A program made the translations under genes and the position numbers. Shown here in pieces: positions 10,300 through 21,800 of a DNA stretch of 64,000 nucleotides (its first letter is position 1; every line of letters starts with the position of its first letter). The DNA comes from Patellaria atrata CBS 101060 (lineage: Eukaryota > Ascomycota > Dothideomycetes > Patellariales > Patellariaceae), in the NCBI GenBank assembly GCA_010093705.1, contig MU006090.1:562056-626055 (forward strand), read 5' to 3'. The notes under the pieces were generated by a model. That model was not told the DNA's origin. It was given only the letters and a program-made list of their open reading frames with translations, and did no database searches.

Positions 10300-12155
10300 T
10301 TAGCCCATTCTCAAATAGCGAATGCGTCTCCACTCAATAGGTGAGTAAGAAATGGGATTCAGCGAATATCTAACAGGTTTGATAATACCACTAAGTGTAA
10401 GTCGAAACGCATCAAGCGGGATGTGAGCCCGAATAGGGTCAAAGTGGGCTACTGCTGCATGGAGTCCACATATTTGAACACGGATGTTATCGGGATTCAT
10501 GAAGGTGTTGTTATCTCTTTCACTGTAATATTGTGAAAGTATTGAACCTTCCACGGATGCCCAAGACCATGACGGAGCTTGGAAGTGTTGGATTGAATGC
10601 ATTGGTGGGAGAAGATGGTAGTCGCCCGGAGACCAGTCTTGCCTCCATAATAGTCCTCAAAGTATATCAGTTTCCCATAGTCCAAGAATATAACGTTCCC
10701 TAATCAACTTCTGAGCGCGCTGAGCAATTCCCGCGATTGCTGTGAGTTTATCAAAAGGGTTTCCACATTGTCGTCTGGTATGTGCTTGAATCATTCTGTA
10801 CCATTGTGATAGCATACGCAAGCGTAAATTTGGTGTCGTAGGTTCCCCCGAATCAAATGTTACCCGGGGGGAATATTGGACAATCCAACTACTTTATTCT
10901 ATTGCGCAAGTAAAACTGATCCATCTTCCCAGACCTCTGTTCTTTTGCATTTGTTTACTATTTGCTTTTGGGCGAAGATAAGTGATTCAGGACTTAGGAC
11001 ATCTTCTTGCAGTGTTCATGCCCGTCGCAAAATAGGGCCAACATAGTGGTTTGAAGGAAGTTACGCGTATAAACTGCCTGCTTCGATATATCTATCACCT
11101 GCTAAATCCGGGCGACTATATGCGATTCGAATAGACTTTGCAGTAGGTTGAGCTCTATTTGCTTAGAAAACCATTTCGACTGTCATAAACGGAGCCCGCA
11201 ATAATTGTGAGCTGCGCGTTACCGTAGTAGTCTGCCGTCTTCAGCCCTTTCCTATTGAGATCATTATCTCCTGTTTCTAATTCTCCCTCCAGTTTTTGAA
11301 TAATGCAAAACGCATCGACCCAGAGATACCTTGCACGTACCAACCTTGCTATATTAAGAGCATCCCCGACAGTTTTTTACAACCTGTGCTAGATCGATAC
11401 CATTGGCCCTGAATCCATCAATGGTTTTTCTAGTTGTTTTGTATGTCTGGTTTGCACTACAACAGTAAGATAATCCACAGTATTGTCTTTGCTACCCTTA
11501 AGTCTCTACAAGAAGCGGTCTTAAGCTTTTGTCCATAGGCTTGAGGTCTAACACCCTGGTGGGAAGCGGTACGTTTTCTGTAGTCAAGCATTCGCGGTAT
11601 TGCTTACATCGAGACAAGCGTTGCTGAATTATCGAAATGGACGAATCGGTATGGGGTGATGGGGCTGTTTTACGTCCAGGAAAGTACTTTCCGGCTGGAT
11701 CACCTAGATGTCTTTCAAAATTTGACGCTATCATGACACCCACCTTCTGAAAGTAGGTACCGTTCTCGTACTCCGTATTGGATTAGCGTATAGTCTAAGC
11801 TTCCCGTTTACGCTCGTCTCGTTATCTGGTCCTGAGAAGACCCATATGTAGCTCATGTTTACACCTCCGTCTGATATTGGTGTACTCGTATTATGAAGCT
11901 CGCCACGCAGGCGGATAGCGGTGTCAGTGTTGTCGGAATCATGTGCCGGATGCCGGCAAATATATTCGACCTTCTAGCTGAACAAGCGATGCTCTCAGGT
12001 GTACAGTAGTCCACTAGACTATACCAAAATAGTGTACAGAAAGGACATGTCGAGGAAGATGTCTTCAAAGCTGCTAAACTATGCTGATGTTGAAAATCAC
12101 AGACCCCCAGGATAGCGACATTGATTGGTTTGCAAAGTCCACATAATTCTGCCAT
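10300..12155 (-). pseudogene. Heterokaryon-incompatibility (HET) domain protein, broken
   Basis: Pieces of one HET-domain protein appear in order on the minus strand but in shifting frames. The N-terminal Cys-rich part (12155-11859) has CGLC and TCPFC. Next is a linker with PTRVLDL (11743-11498). The HET core carries RYLWVDAFCIIQ and GNAQLTIIAGS...GFLSK (11343-11155). It continues with RRA*TLQEDVLSP, where a TGA at 11016-11018 replaces the conserved Trp. DKLTAIAGIAQ and YILGLW follow, then TGA at 10657-10659, GLLW and APSWSWASVEG. Several frameshifts separate these blocks and cannot all be explained by introns. Intact HET proteins trigger cell death on fusion of incompatible hyphae. This copy cannot make a full protein. 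Confidence 0.85.
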
Positions 12156-14488
12156 TGAAGGTATTTACCCAACATAAAGAGAATGGTAAGGTAGTTCTAC
12201 GGTAACTGAGAGTCTGAGAGGGAATTGCCTCCAAGGGCTCACTGCCTAGCGGACAAGGGGTAGAACTTGCGGGCCAAGGGGGCCAAGACTCTCCCGTTCA
12301 ACAGCCTTGCCTTAGTTCCACGCGTTCTAAAGCCAATCTAAAATCAACGACAGACGTAAGGTTGATACTCTCCGTGTATCTCCCAGATCACCTTCATTCT
12401 ATGCATTAAGAAAACCCATTAAGTTAATCCCCGAAGGCCGTAGAGGAAGTTCCTGGAATATCTATTCAAGATATGTACCGAATGTTTTGCGAACGTTTAC
12501 AGTGGAGTTCACATGGCTGTTTGATTCGGTTCCCATTAAGAGTTTATAACTTGGAGACGGTTCGTTCCGGGCCATAATCTCGAGTGAAAAGACATCCAAA
12601 TATCTATTGACTATATGAAGGATACGAGATTTCGTCCAGCTTATCACTCACCCACCCATAATAGACCGCATTCTAGAGGAGAAGGAATGTATAATGTATG
12701 AGAGGTGCAATACTGGAAGTTGGGTGTTTGGCTTCCGCTTTCTGACTGCAAGTGAACTACGAGTGCCGGGATTGTCAATCGTAACTTTCTCAGTTCATAT
12801 TCCAAGTTAGTTTCGTTTCTCTAATCAGCCCGGGGTCCCAGGTCTTACATGTGCAAAGATATTTTCACCTCCCTGCGGGGAAAGCTTTAAAATGTACGAG
12901 TAATGCCCCGGCCGTACATAAGAGTTTGACCGTTTAGAGGACTTGAAACCGTTGAGGCCGATTAAAAACTACAAGGTCAGCAGTCTACCAGCAGTTGTTT
13001 GCAATCGTACTATATAGAGCTCGAGGAATACCATCCACAATGAGAGAGATGGAGAATTTGAGAGTGGTTTGAAATATCACCCGTCTATCTTGCACAAAAT
13101 TCAGTTCCTCTATCTTTGTTGTAGTAATACTGGACTTCTATACGATTACTCTTGGGGATAATCTCCGGCTCCACTATCCATGTTGAGCTATGTTCATACG
13201 AGGAGCGTAAGATGTAGGTTCGACAGTAACCCGGTGCTGTAGAGCATATTTACGGTAGACGAGGAGTGTCAACAATGATGTAAATCTTAAAAGCTTGAAG
13301 CCGTATGAAGGTATCTGTTCTATGCTGTTAGCAATGTGCCATTCGAACCGTATGGATTCGTGCACTGAATGTCCTTCCTTTCACAAATAAGCATTAACGC
13401 AAATGGGTAAGAGACATTTTCCCTCCTTGCCATGGGCAGTACTTACCTAAGGAACTGTACGTTCACTACCAAAAGGCCTGCTGACTTGACTATATAGGGA
13501 AGTCGGTAGTGTGCGATGGAACGCTTAGCATACCTAGCACTTCACAGTATAGACAATAGAGGATATTTGATGCTGCATATGCAGCATTCAGCCCGAACCC
13601 CTTCAGTGAACGTATATCACCTCGGTGGAGATGGAAGTATGAGACGACAGTCCCTCGAAAGTTAGCAACTGCAACCGATTGTTGTGCCGTTAGGGAAGGA
13701 GGATACATGCTACTGAATTTGACTCGATGACCTGGCGGGATCGATATGTATTATCGCAATCACCCAAACCGTTGCAACAGGTAACTCAAAATTTCTGTAA
13801 CTTAAAACCTTTTTTTAGGACTGTCATGATCCTAGGTTTTCCATATCGAGTAAGTAATAGGAAACCCATGGTACTATAACCGGATGTGTTCGTACCTTTC
13901 ATGCTGACGGTCTCGGTACCAACAATATTTTTCTTGTCTGTGGGTCACATCACCTGTCAATTGTGACTTGACCGACACTATCATGTTAGACTGTCAAAAC
14001 TATCACACATAGTAACAGTTAGGAATTCAGGACGATAATTATCCCAGGTTTACAAGCTACTATCTTCGTATAACTACCACAATGCGCATAGTAAGAGTAC
14101 TGTTAAATCCTGGATACATTCCAATACTTCCTTTTAGAGACAATAGCACGACTGGTACAGTACCACTTCTCTCGTCTTTCATTCATGGATACCCAAGTCT
14201 TCGCTGTTTCGAAGCTCCACTCTCTTATCTGTACAGCTCCGCGCTGCTCCACACAGTACCAATGTTCTCCTTCGCTTAGCGGCTGCGTGTCATTCAACTA
14301 CTCTTTTCTTCCTCCACCCTCTGTTTCTCTTTTCTTTTCTTCTTTGCCCTGGTCGCTCCAGGGCATTTTCGGTACATTTTTGCTAACACGTCCTATAGAT
14401 CATTACTACGACCGAAGATTCTCATTGTCGACTCGATTGACATAGTTAAGTACTTATTTTCGGGTATTTTGCTAATTCGTCCTCAGAG
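12156..14488. other. Gene-poor stretch
   Basis: No coding region with a recognisable domain. Just before 14489 the sequence twice shows a branch-site plus acceptor pattern: TTTTTGCTAACACGTCCTATAG near 14374-14397 and TTTTGCTAATTCGTCCTCAG near 14467-14486. They resemble the repeats farther downstream and may belong to the 5' part of the unrecognised gene at 14489. Confidence 0.45.
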
Positions 14489-15115
14489 ATGGCTTCTTCT
14501 AAGATACCTAAGGCTATTCACGGTATTTCCGTCCGCTTGTCTAACCAACGACGGACGAGGTTAACTTCAGAGTTAACATACACCAAAATCCCTCGTCCGA
14601 CATATATCGTCCCGCGAGCGACAAGTCGTGTATTCCGCCGTAATTCGGCGTCACAGTCTCGAGCTTCCTCTCGAATTCCCGCACCCTCGTTTGCTTTACC
14701 TCGAGCTTCAGCCCGAGTGTACATTTGTTCAGCAGGTAAGTCATCCTGTACCAAAAGGCTAACAGTTACAGCACCTGTCGCTACAGTGACCCCACCCGTA
14801 ATACATTTTCCATCAGGAAAGTATATTCCTAAACATAGGCTGCTCTCCTCAAAGAACATTAAGAGTGCATTACGTACTGGCTCTAAGCCAGTACATAGTG
14901 TCTCTTATACTGATGAAAATTTTAACATTCCTTTAGTCACGGCGGTCATAGTACAACCTAGATGGATCAGGGACTCCTGGTCCAAAAGGGACGTCACATG
15001 GTATCTAGAAGACTGGCTCGACCGAGCCACTGATCTTTACTCTTTTTTCAATAAATCTTTTGAACGTGGAGAAATCCACCGAACTTTCTGCTGGCGCTGC
15101 CAGTATACTGACTAA
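14489..15115 (+). CDS. Unrecognised basic, Ser/Arg-rich ORF, possibly the first exon of a longer gene
   Basis: An open frame of 208 residues with a biased, real-looking composition. The first ~85 residues are very basic, with a repeated pattern of short SxIPxPxxxxPRAxxR units (three copies between residues 30 and 80). The middle has a Lys/Ser-rich stretch, and the end is Trp- and aromatic-rich (QPRWIRDSW, TWYLEDWLD). No signal peptide, membrane segment or known domain is visible. The start is immediately preceded by an intron-acceptor-like sequence, and a dense set of repeats with splice-acceptor-like ends follows, so this may be one exon of a longer gene. I do not recognise a function. Confidence 0.4.
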   Translation: MASSKIPKAIHGISVRLSNQRRTRLTSELTYTKIPRPTYIVPRATSRVFRRNSASQSRASSRIPAPSFALPRASARVYICSAGKSSCTKRLTVTAPVATVTPPVIHFPSGKYIPKHRLLSSKNIKSALRTGSKPVHSVSYTDENFNIPLVTAVIVQPRWIRDSWSKRDVTWYLEDWLDRATDLYSFFNKSFERGEIHRTFCWRCQYTD

Positions 15116-15465
15116 CTTTTATTCCTTCCTTTATACTGATCCTCGCCCCCATTCGTTTACACTGCGGCTTTACTTTGTTTTTCTTTTTTTTCGACGGACG
15201 GCTCTTCTTCTCGGCTCTTATTTATTCATTATGCCCAATAGGTCTACCGGCCGCTCAAAAAAATTTCAAAAGGTATTGCAAAAAAAATCACGAAAGGGAA
15301 AAAAAGAGGTACACTTTTCGGGTCCGGCCACCATACTAATACCATATACTCGGTGACGTTTAGCCACCATACTTGGGTCTGTTTCTTCTGGGAGGCGTTT
15401 AGGTTATCTGCAGTGAGTGTTCGACGCTTTGGTCGATTCATTGATGCTCTATAGATTCATTTGTC
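15116..15465. other. Spacer between the unrecognised ORF and the repeat nest
   Basis: Contains a poly-A/Lys-rich segment near 15250-15310 and two close copies of GCCACCATACT(A/T) at 15337 and 15363. No gene could be supported. Confidence 0.35.
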
Positions 15466-15652
15466 GCCCTCGTGTGGCACCGGGGAGGAATACTCAGTCA
15501 AAAACCCCCCGGCGTGTGGAGATCGTCTTAGGAAGGAAACCCTAACCAAAAACCCCCTGGTAAGGCGGAAGGTTCCTCAGGATGGCAAAAACCTGATCAA
15601 AATTCCCTGGCGTGTGGAGACCGTCCTAGGATGGAAAACCTAGCAAAAACCC
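15466..15652. repeat. Four tandem units of about 47 bp
   Basis: Units at about 15466, 15508, 15555 and 15605 each start near C(T/C)GG(C/T)GTGTGGA and end with a run CAAAAACCCC or close to it. Copies 2 and 4 are most alike; copies 1 and 3 have diverged. Confidence 0.7.
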
Positions 15653-15687
15653 CGGTGGTTCGTTTCTTTTTTCTGTTTTTTTTTTTT

Positions 15688-16145
15688 TGGTGACTGCTAA
15701 CCCTTGATACTGACTACACAGCTAGTTTCCCTTTCCGAATTGGACCTGGGTTTCCCCTTTGCCTAGATGGAGCTGGAGCTGGACCTGGATCTGGATTTCC
15801 CTTACCCTGGACTGGACGTGGACCAGGACCTGGATTTGCTTTTTATTGTTGACTGCTAACCGATTTACTAACTGTACAGCTTAGGTTTTTCTCTCTTCCG
15901 GGACGCCGGTTCGATTTCTTTCGTTTACTTTTCTGTGGTGTTGCTAACCGATATACTGACTGTGTACAGCTAGGTCTTTTCGCCGGTATTCTGTTTTTGC
16001 TTCTGTTTTTGTGGTGACTGCTAACTGTGATACTAACTGTACAGCTAGGTTCCCTTTACTACCCTGCTGGCCAGCGTAGTTTTCGTTTTGTATTTCTTTT
16101 TGTGACCGCTAACCTTGACGTACTGATGCTATAGCTAGGTTTCTT
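15688..16145 (+). repeat. Five dispersed-tandem units with branch-site and splice-acceptor-like sequence
   Basis: Units start near 15688, 15847, 15935, 16011 and 16101. Each contains GTGACTGCTAAC (or close), then a second branch-site-like TACTGAC or TACTAAC, then ACAG or ATAG followed by CTAGGT. Spacing is irregular (76-159 bp). Between copies 1 and 2 is a short (TGGACCTGGA)-type run at about 15740-15835. Each unit looks like the 3' end of a fungal intron. Confidence 0.65.
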
Positions 16146-16572
16146 TCTCGATTTTGGGATTTCTTGATGAGAGGTGCACAGCGGCGTGGCGGTGGATGGT
16201 GGATTAATTTTATTCGACAAAAAGTTGATGTCCTCATTAATTGTTCATGCTGAATGAGAGTTAGCAAGCCTTAGATTTTTCTTTTTTTGGAGTCCTGTTT
16301 CCTCCGGCCTAATTTTCCTCTTACTTTATATCCACTTATCTTTGGAATCTTCCTTTACCGGCATGTTCCAGTCCTCTATTTATACCTCTTACCTTAACGA
16401 GGTCCTCCTCTCTATATCCTGGTACTTCTTGTGAATCTTGGTGTGTATTTTGTTTGCTTCTGTATCGTTTTCTGGTGACCACTTTTTTTCTTCTAGGTTT
16501 TTTTCTCTTATCTTTACCTTGTATATAACATACTCTTATATAAGATTTATCCCTCAATCTCGATATACCTTT

Positions 16573-16632
16573 CTCCGAACGTACCTCCTGCGAACGTACC
16601 TCCGGCGAATGTATCGCGTGCGAACGTACCTT
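16573..16632 (+). repeat. Four 15-bp units, CGAACGTACCTCCKG type
   Basis: Consecutive 15-mers built on CGAACGTACCT. In one frame they encode a five-residue repeat RTYLL/RTYLR/RMYRV/RTYLL. This frame is open from 16438 to 16695, but I have no other support for it as a gene. Confidence 0.6.
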
Positions 16633-17400
16633 CTACTTTCTCAAGGGCCTACTGATGAGAGGTGCACGGCGGCACGGTGGTGGATGGTTGTCTAATTTTC
16701 AAAATTAAAACAGTTGGTGTCCCTTCCCATCTTTCCTTCCTCTCCCTATGTCTGAACTGAAGCTAACCAGTCATAGATACCTTTTGGTCTGGATCAATCT
16801 TTTCCGTTCAGACGTTTTTCGATGAGGAGGTGCACGGTGGCACGGTGGTGGATGGTGATCTGATTTTCAAAACTAAACAGTTGGCGTCCCTTTACCGTTT
16901 CCTTCCTCTCCTTTTACTTCTAACTCAAGGCTAACCGATCACAGAATTATTTTACGTATTTCTATTACTCAAATTCTTCTTGTCGACTTCGGAATTTTCG
17001 ATGAGGAGCTGCATCTCGGCAGGGTGGAGGATGGTGGCTTAATATTGTTTGACCATACTGTGAGTGTCCCTTTCCTGTCTCTCATTTACAGCATCCTTAT
17101 TTGTATCAACGACTAATTAGTTATAGGCCTCTTTTCTTGGTACAACATTCTATCTCAAGTTTCAGCGTATTACTTCCTGCTCTATTGTTCCTCCTCCGAT
17201 ATTCTCCTCCACTCACCTCACTCGACTATCGGCCGCCAATTTCACAGCTATCTTCAAGGCTTCTTATACTACGGATCTTTTGAGAGGGTGCAGAAAGGCA
17301 CAAGCGAGAATGGCGACCTCAATTATCCACCGAAAATGAATTATCCTTTTCTCTCTTCTCAGTGCCTAAACATCTGAATCAAAACTAACCGATGCTAAAA

Positions 17401-17480
17401 TCCTCCTCTTCAACAACCTCTTTTTCAAAAACCTTCTCTCTAAAAGCATCCTCTTCAAAAACCTCCTCTCCAAAAAAAAA
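17401..17480. repeat. Imperfect CTCTTCAAAAACCTC repeats
   Basis: Four or five imperfect units of about 15-21 bp. The minus strand would read as LERRFLK-like units, explaining a shadow ORF there. Confidence 0.5.
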
Positions 17481-17971
17481 CCAAATACAAAGTCCTCGAA
17501 ATCTTCGTTACTCCAAGCCTCAACGACGAAAAGGTGCAACAACGGCACGGCGGAGGATGGTGGTCAGATCTTTTCTTTGTAGATAATGAGTATCCACCGT
17601 CACGCTTCTCCAATTCACATGACCAGTGCTAACCAACCTAGAATTTTCTTGTCTTTGCTGCACGAGCGTTTGTTGTGGGAAGTGGTAGAGGGGGATGGGG
17701 GTGTTGTCTGGGGGGTAGAGAGGGTGAAACCAAATCCTAAAAAAAACAACACAAAAGAAAAAGCTGGTGGCCAGACAGCGTCTTAGTAGATAGTGAGCAT
17801 CCATCATCAAACTCCGATTCACCAACCAGTGCTAACGAGCTATGCTTTTCTTATGTTTGTTTGTAGGAAGTGGTCGAGGAGGAGAAGGGCAGTTGTTGAG
17901 GCGGTATAGGGACATAGGGGGTGGTTGTCGAGAGGGTATAAGGTGTAACACAAAACAAAAACGAAAAACAC

Positions 17972-18228
17972 CATCAACTAAAAGCGCTTTTGCTGTTTGG
18001 GTCATTGAGTATGTCATGTCAACACCTTTGTAAATACTAGGATCAACTGGAAGGGATTTTGGTGCTTGGGTCATTGGATACTGTTTTAGGAATTGAACAA
18101 GGCTTCAACACTGTAAGTACTAGGATCAACGAAAGGTTTTTGCTGTCCGGTTCATTGTACATATATCAATACCTGTAAATATTGGGATCAACTAAAAGGG
18201 GGTATTGTCGTTTGGATCATCAACACCT
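17972..18228. repeat. Four tandem units of about 60-80 bp
   Basis: Units begin with ATCAAC at about 17972, 18042, 18125 and 18187. They share GGGTCATTG or TTCATTG, CAACACC or CAATACC, and end TAAATACTAGG or TAAGTACTAGG. The last unit is truncated. Confidence 0.7.
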
Positions 18229-18899
18229 CTATACTTCCACACACTGTGGAGACCAGAATAACTCAACAACAAGTCAATCAACCAAATGTCTTTTCACTTT
18301 CAAAAATTCAAAGACATCCGACGGATCTTAGATTTGAGAAGTGCCAATTCAGGCCTAGCGGCAACACCAGGACTACCCGAATAGGCAATCCTCTCCCCCT
18401 CGATCCCTCCCCTACATTCGCCCTCACTCAAGCCCAACCAACCCCCGCAAAATCGAAACATGTCAGACCCGTCGGACACGGAAAAAAAATGTATAGATAG
18501 AAAACTGCATACTTCGTGTTCTGGTCCAGCTTTCTGATGTGGATGTGCTTTCCTCTACGATCTGGGTAATACCCGGGCGCTCTACTGTCTCTACGCACAG
18601 TAGTGTGTAACGGGGTTGATATTACTACCGTATGTACGCTCTTAAGATATGAATTGAGAAATTCGGGAAGTTATTAATTGAAAAATGACAACGGAGTTGA
18701 ATCGTTGAGGTATACGCCCACCCTGATACCACGCCCCGATATCACATCATGACATAATTCCCCTTCACCCATGATGCTCTAACCTCATACGGAAAACTCT
18801 CCATCTTCGGTACCAGCCATGGATATTTTGATCAAAATCCTCATTCCACAGAACCCACGCATTAGCGCTCGCGATTATGATGGCAGTAACGACGGTTCC
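18229..18899. other. Intergenic, nothing recognised
   Basis: Between the repeat nest and the 3' end of the MER3 gene. Short ORFs only; the downstream part would hold the MER3 3' UTR. Confidence 0.5.
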
Positions 18900-21800
18900 T
18901 CACACAATCTCCACGACATCTCCAAACTCCCTCAACATCCACTCTTCGACATCCTCCCATCCCTCCCTGGTATTTTCTTTCTCTTTCACTTCTACTCGAC
19001 ATTTGTCACTCTCATCCTCTTGGATGACTTTTAACTCTGGAACAGGAGCCTCAGAGCCTCCCTCCTCAATCTCCTCGTTGAGTTCTATTCTGCCAACCTG
19101 ACCAGTGGCGTAACTATCGTGGTCAATGAGGTCAGTCCCACCCTGCTCCTGCCACATCTCCCTCGCGGTCTTTATCTTCTTCCACTCCCTTCCCCCTAGC
19201 TCCTCCGCTCTCCTCTTCCAAATTTCCTTCCCCTTTCCTATCGGTGTGTCCTCAGTCATCGAACTCTTCATCCTCAGGAACAAAGTCTTGTCCTTCTGCG
19301 ATTTTAGCTTCTTTGGAGCATCATCAAGGTTTTCAGGAGTGCCAAAATACTGTGACGAGTATTGCATTGGTGAAGCGCTACGTCCCTTTTGCTGAGTCTG
19401 TGGTGGTGCGGAGGTAAAGGAGCCAGAAGCATTGGGTTGCAGATCTTGCGAGTCGGCAAGACCGATCATAGCAGCTTCGAGGGAGGTGTCGGTGTTTCTT
19501 TCATCTTCGTAGTCATCATTCCCTGCGGTTGAGTCCAAGAGGCCGTTTGCAATTTCTTCGCCTCCCAAGTCAAAGTCGTCTTGGTTCCGAGCGGGCACTG
19601 TAGTGTCAAAGTCATTGCATTGCGTCGTTAAGATATCCTCCCAGACGCCGTCATCGTAATCACTCGACTCATTCTTCCTATGAATTTCATTGCTTAAGAA
19701 CGACAGACGCGGTGAATGCCCAGCGGCATAATCATATGCCGGCTTCTTGCTTCCTAATGTCCTCAACGGGGCGGGCGCGGATTGCTGCACTTTTTTGTGG
19801 ACCCGATCAAGTTTCTTGGCTTCATACGGTGTTCGCTCCTTTTTGTTCTTGTACTCATCCACGCTTCTACTAATGCTCGGTTGCTCTGTCAGATCCACTT
19901 CTTCAATGGGCTGGATAGAGGACCCCGATAAAAGTTCTGGTCCTCTGCGTTTCTTCGTTGGAGATAGAGACAACTTTGTTTGAGTCTTCTGGGTTGGCTT
20001 TGGAAGATCCTGGGATTTGGTCTTCGTCCTTTGAGTAGTCGATACTTCGTTTGCGTTGTCCTTAATCTTATTCTTTACGACAGATTTTTTCGGAGGCTTA
20101 TCTATACCCTCACGACAGCAAAAGTGCTTACAGCTCGTCTTGTCCTTGCACTGATGGTTACAAGCCCATTTACCATTGGGGAGTCTTGTCGGCTCCCGTT
20201 CCCTCTCTATTTGACTCCCTTGAGGAGCATTAAGCCTGCCGTTCTTTTCTCTAGCTCTAGTTTGATGGGACGTCCCCGAGCTTCCAGTGTCGTATATGTC
20301 TATTGGTGTAAAATCGGGTTCGTCCAATTCAACACGTTCAAGGTCAGCATCATCAATATCGTCGTCCCCGAAAAAATCACTATTCTTGGGACTAGAACGT
20401 TGTGCATTAGGACCACTTTCGGATCTTCTTTTTGAAGTGTTCATTCCGGGTTTGCTATTCGATAAGTTCTTATCCCGCTTCGGTGGAGGGAACTTGGATG
20501 CGGGAATATCAGGTTTCAGAGTTGCCTGCCTTTGCGTACCGGCTTAGAATTGTCAGTAACGCAGAACTGGGAAGGGCGACAACGACGTACCGATTTCATC
20601 ACACATGATATAGCAAGTAATTGATTGCGTTGCGCTTGTCAATATGGCTGAAAAGAGAGCTTCTTGTCCATGGCCAAGCTTCTGCGCGCTACAGAATATA
20701 AGTAAAGTAGAAAGTAGTAGAGTTTACTACTTACCTGATTCTACAAAAATGCACTTTGTTGCCATCTGATGTCTCCGCGAGCATACAAACATACACGGGC
20801 CTTTTGTGCCATATAAGAGGTGGTCGGTCGTTGATAAACCCCATCTCAGCTTTGACGTTCACTCGGACACCATCCCCATTCTTCATGACCTATACTTAAG
20901 TTAGTATAATAGGCCTTTGGTTAAGAAAATCAAACATACAGAGTACCCCATCATGTTTACTTGGACTCGTAGCTTCGGAAATCCCTTGAGCTTATCGAGT
21001 AACTTCGCGCCATAAGGTGGGTGTTTGCTCAAGATCATATCAATACGATGGGACTCTGTATTTTCGAGAGCTTCGATACTCCTGATCCCAGCTTTCGCGA
21101 GCTTGATTATGGAGACATTTCCAATCCCTTCGATCTGTTTTAGTTGTGCGGGGGAATCATCCCATACTTTCGCAGCGAGACTGCGACCTAGAGTAAGGGC
21201 ATTTCGAGTTGAAATAGAATCCTCAAGGTAAAGTTGGCAGTCAATAATGCATCTGATGAGACGGTGGACATGTTGAAAAACGACACCGATCTCAGTCTGA
21301 AATTGCATTTTGTGTTTCTGTTCATTGGTTGGAAGGTCTATGCCACCTAAGACGGCTTGAATGACGAGGGAAACTTTATGAGCTGGGAGTGTAAGATCGA
21401 CTGGAATTGGGAACTTCAAGAATGAGTGGGTGTTCAACTGCTTGTAAATTGGTTTCTCGCCAGCACGAAAACGGATCTCTCTGAATTCCGCCGCTTGAGC
21501 GAGGCACGAAAGCTAAATCAGACTGTATTAGTAATTTTAGCTCGGGGGATGCTAATATACTCACAAGTTCTGACAATTTCGCCTTTGGTTGCAACCCAAG
21601 AAATACTTTCATGGTCTGGAATTGGAGGTAATACCGGGCCATTGCATCCCCAAACTCGGTAGAGCACAATCTTGGGTCGGCAGTAACAAGATCATATTCC
21701 TGGAGTAGCTTGATACTCTTGCTACAAATCCGATCCAATTTCTCATCAAGGCTAGGAGCATCGACATCAATGTCGCCTTCTAACCTGTAATGATTTGGAT

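Larger units (their letters stand above)
16166..17580 (+). repeat. Six units around GATGAGRGGTGCACGG...GTGGATGG
   Basis: Copies start near 16166, 16654, 16821, 17000, 17281 and 17525. The best copies (2 and 3) share the GATGAG...GTGCACGG box, a CTRATTTTCAAAA box, GTTGGYGTCCC, a CT-rich stretch, and GCTAACC...(A/T)CA(T/C)AG(A), again like an intron end. Copies 5 and 6 are degenerate. Spacing is 167-488 bp. The units could be a duplicated exon-intron pair. Confidence 0.6.
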
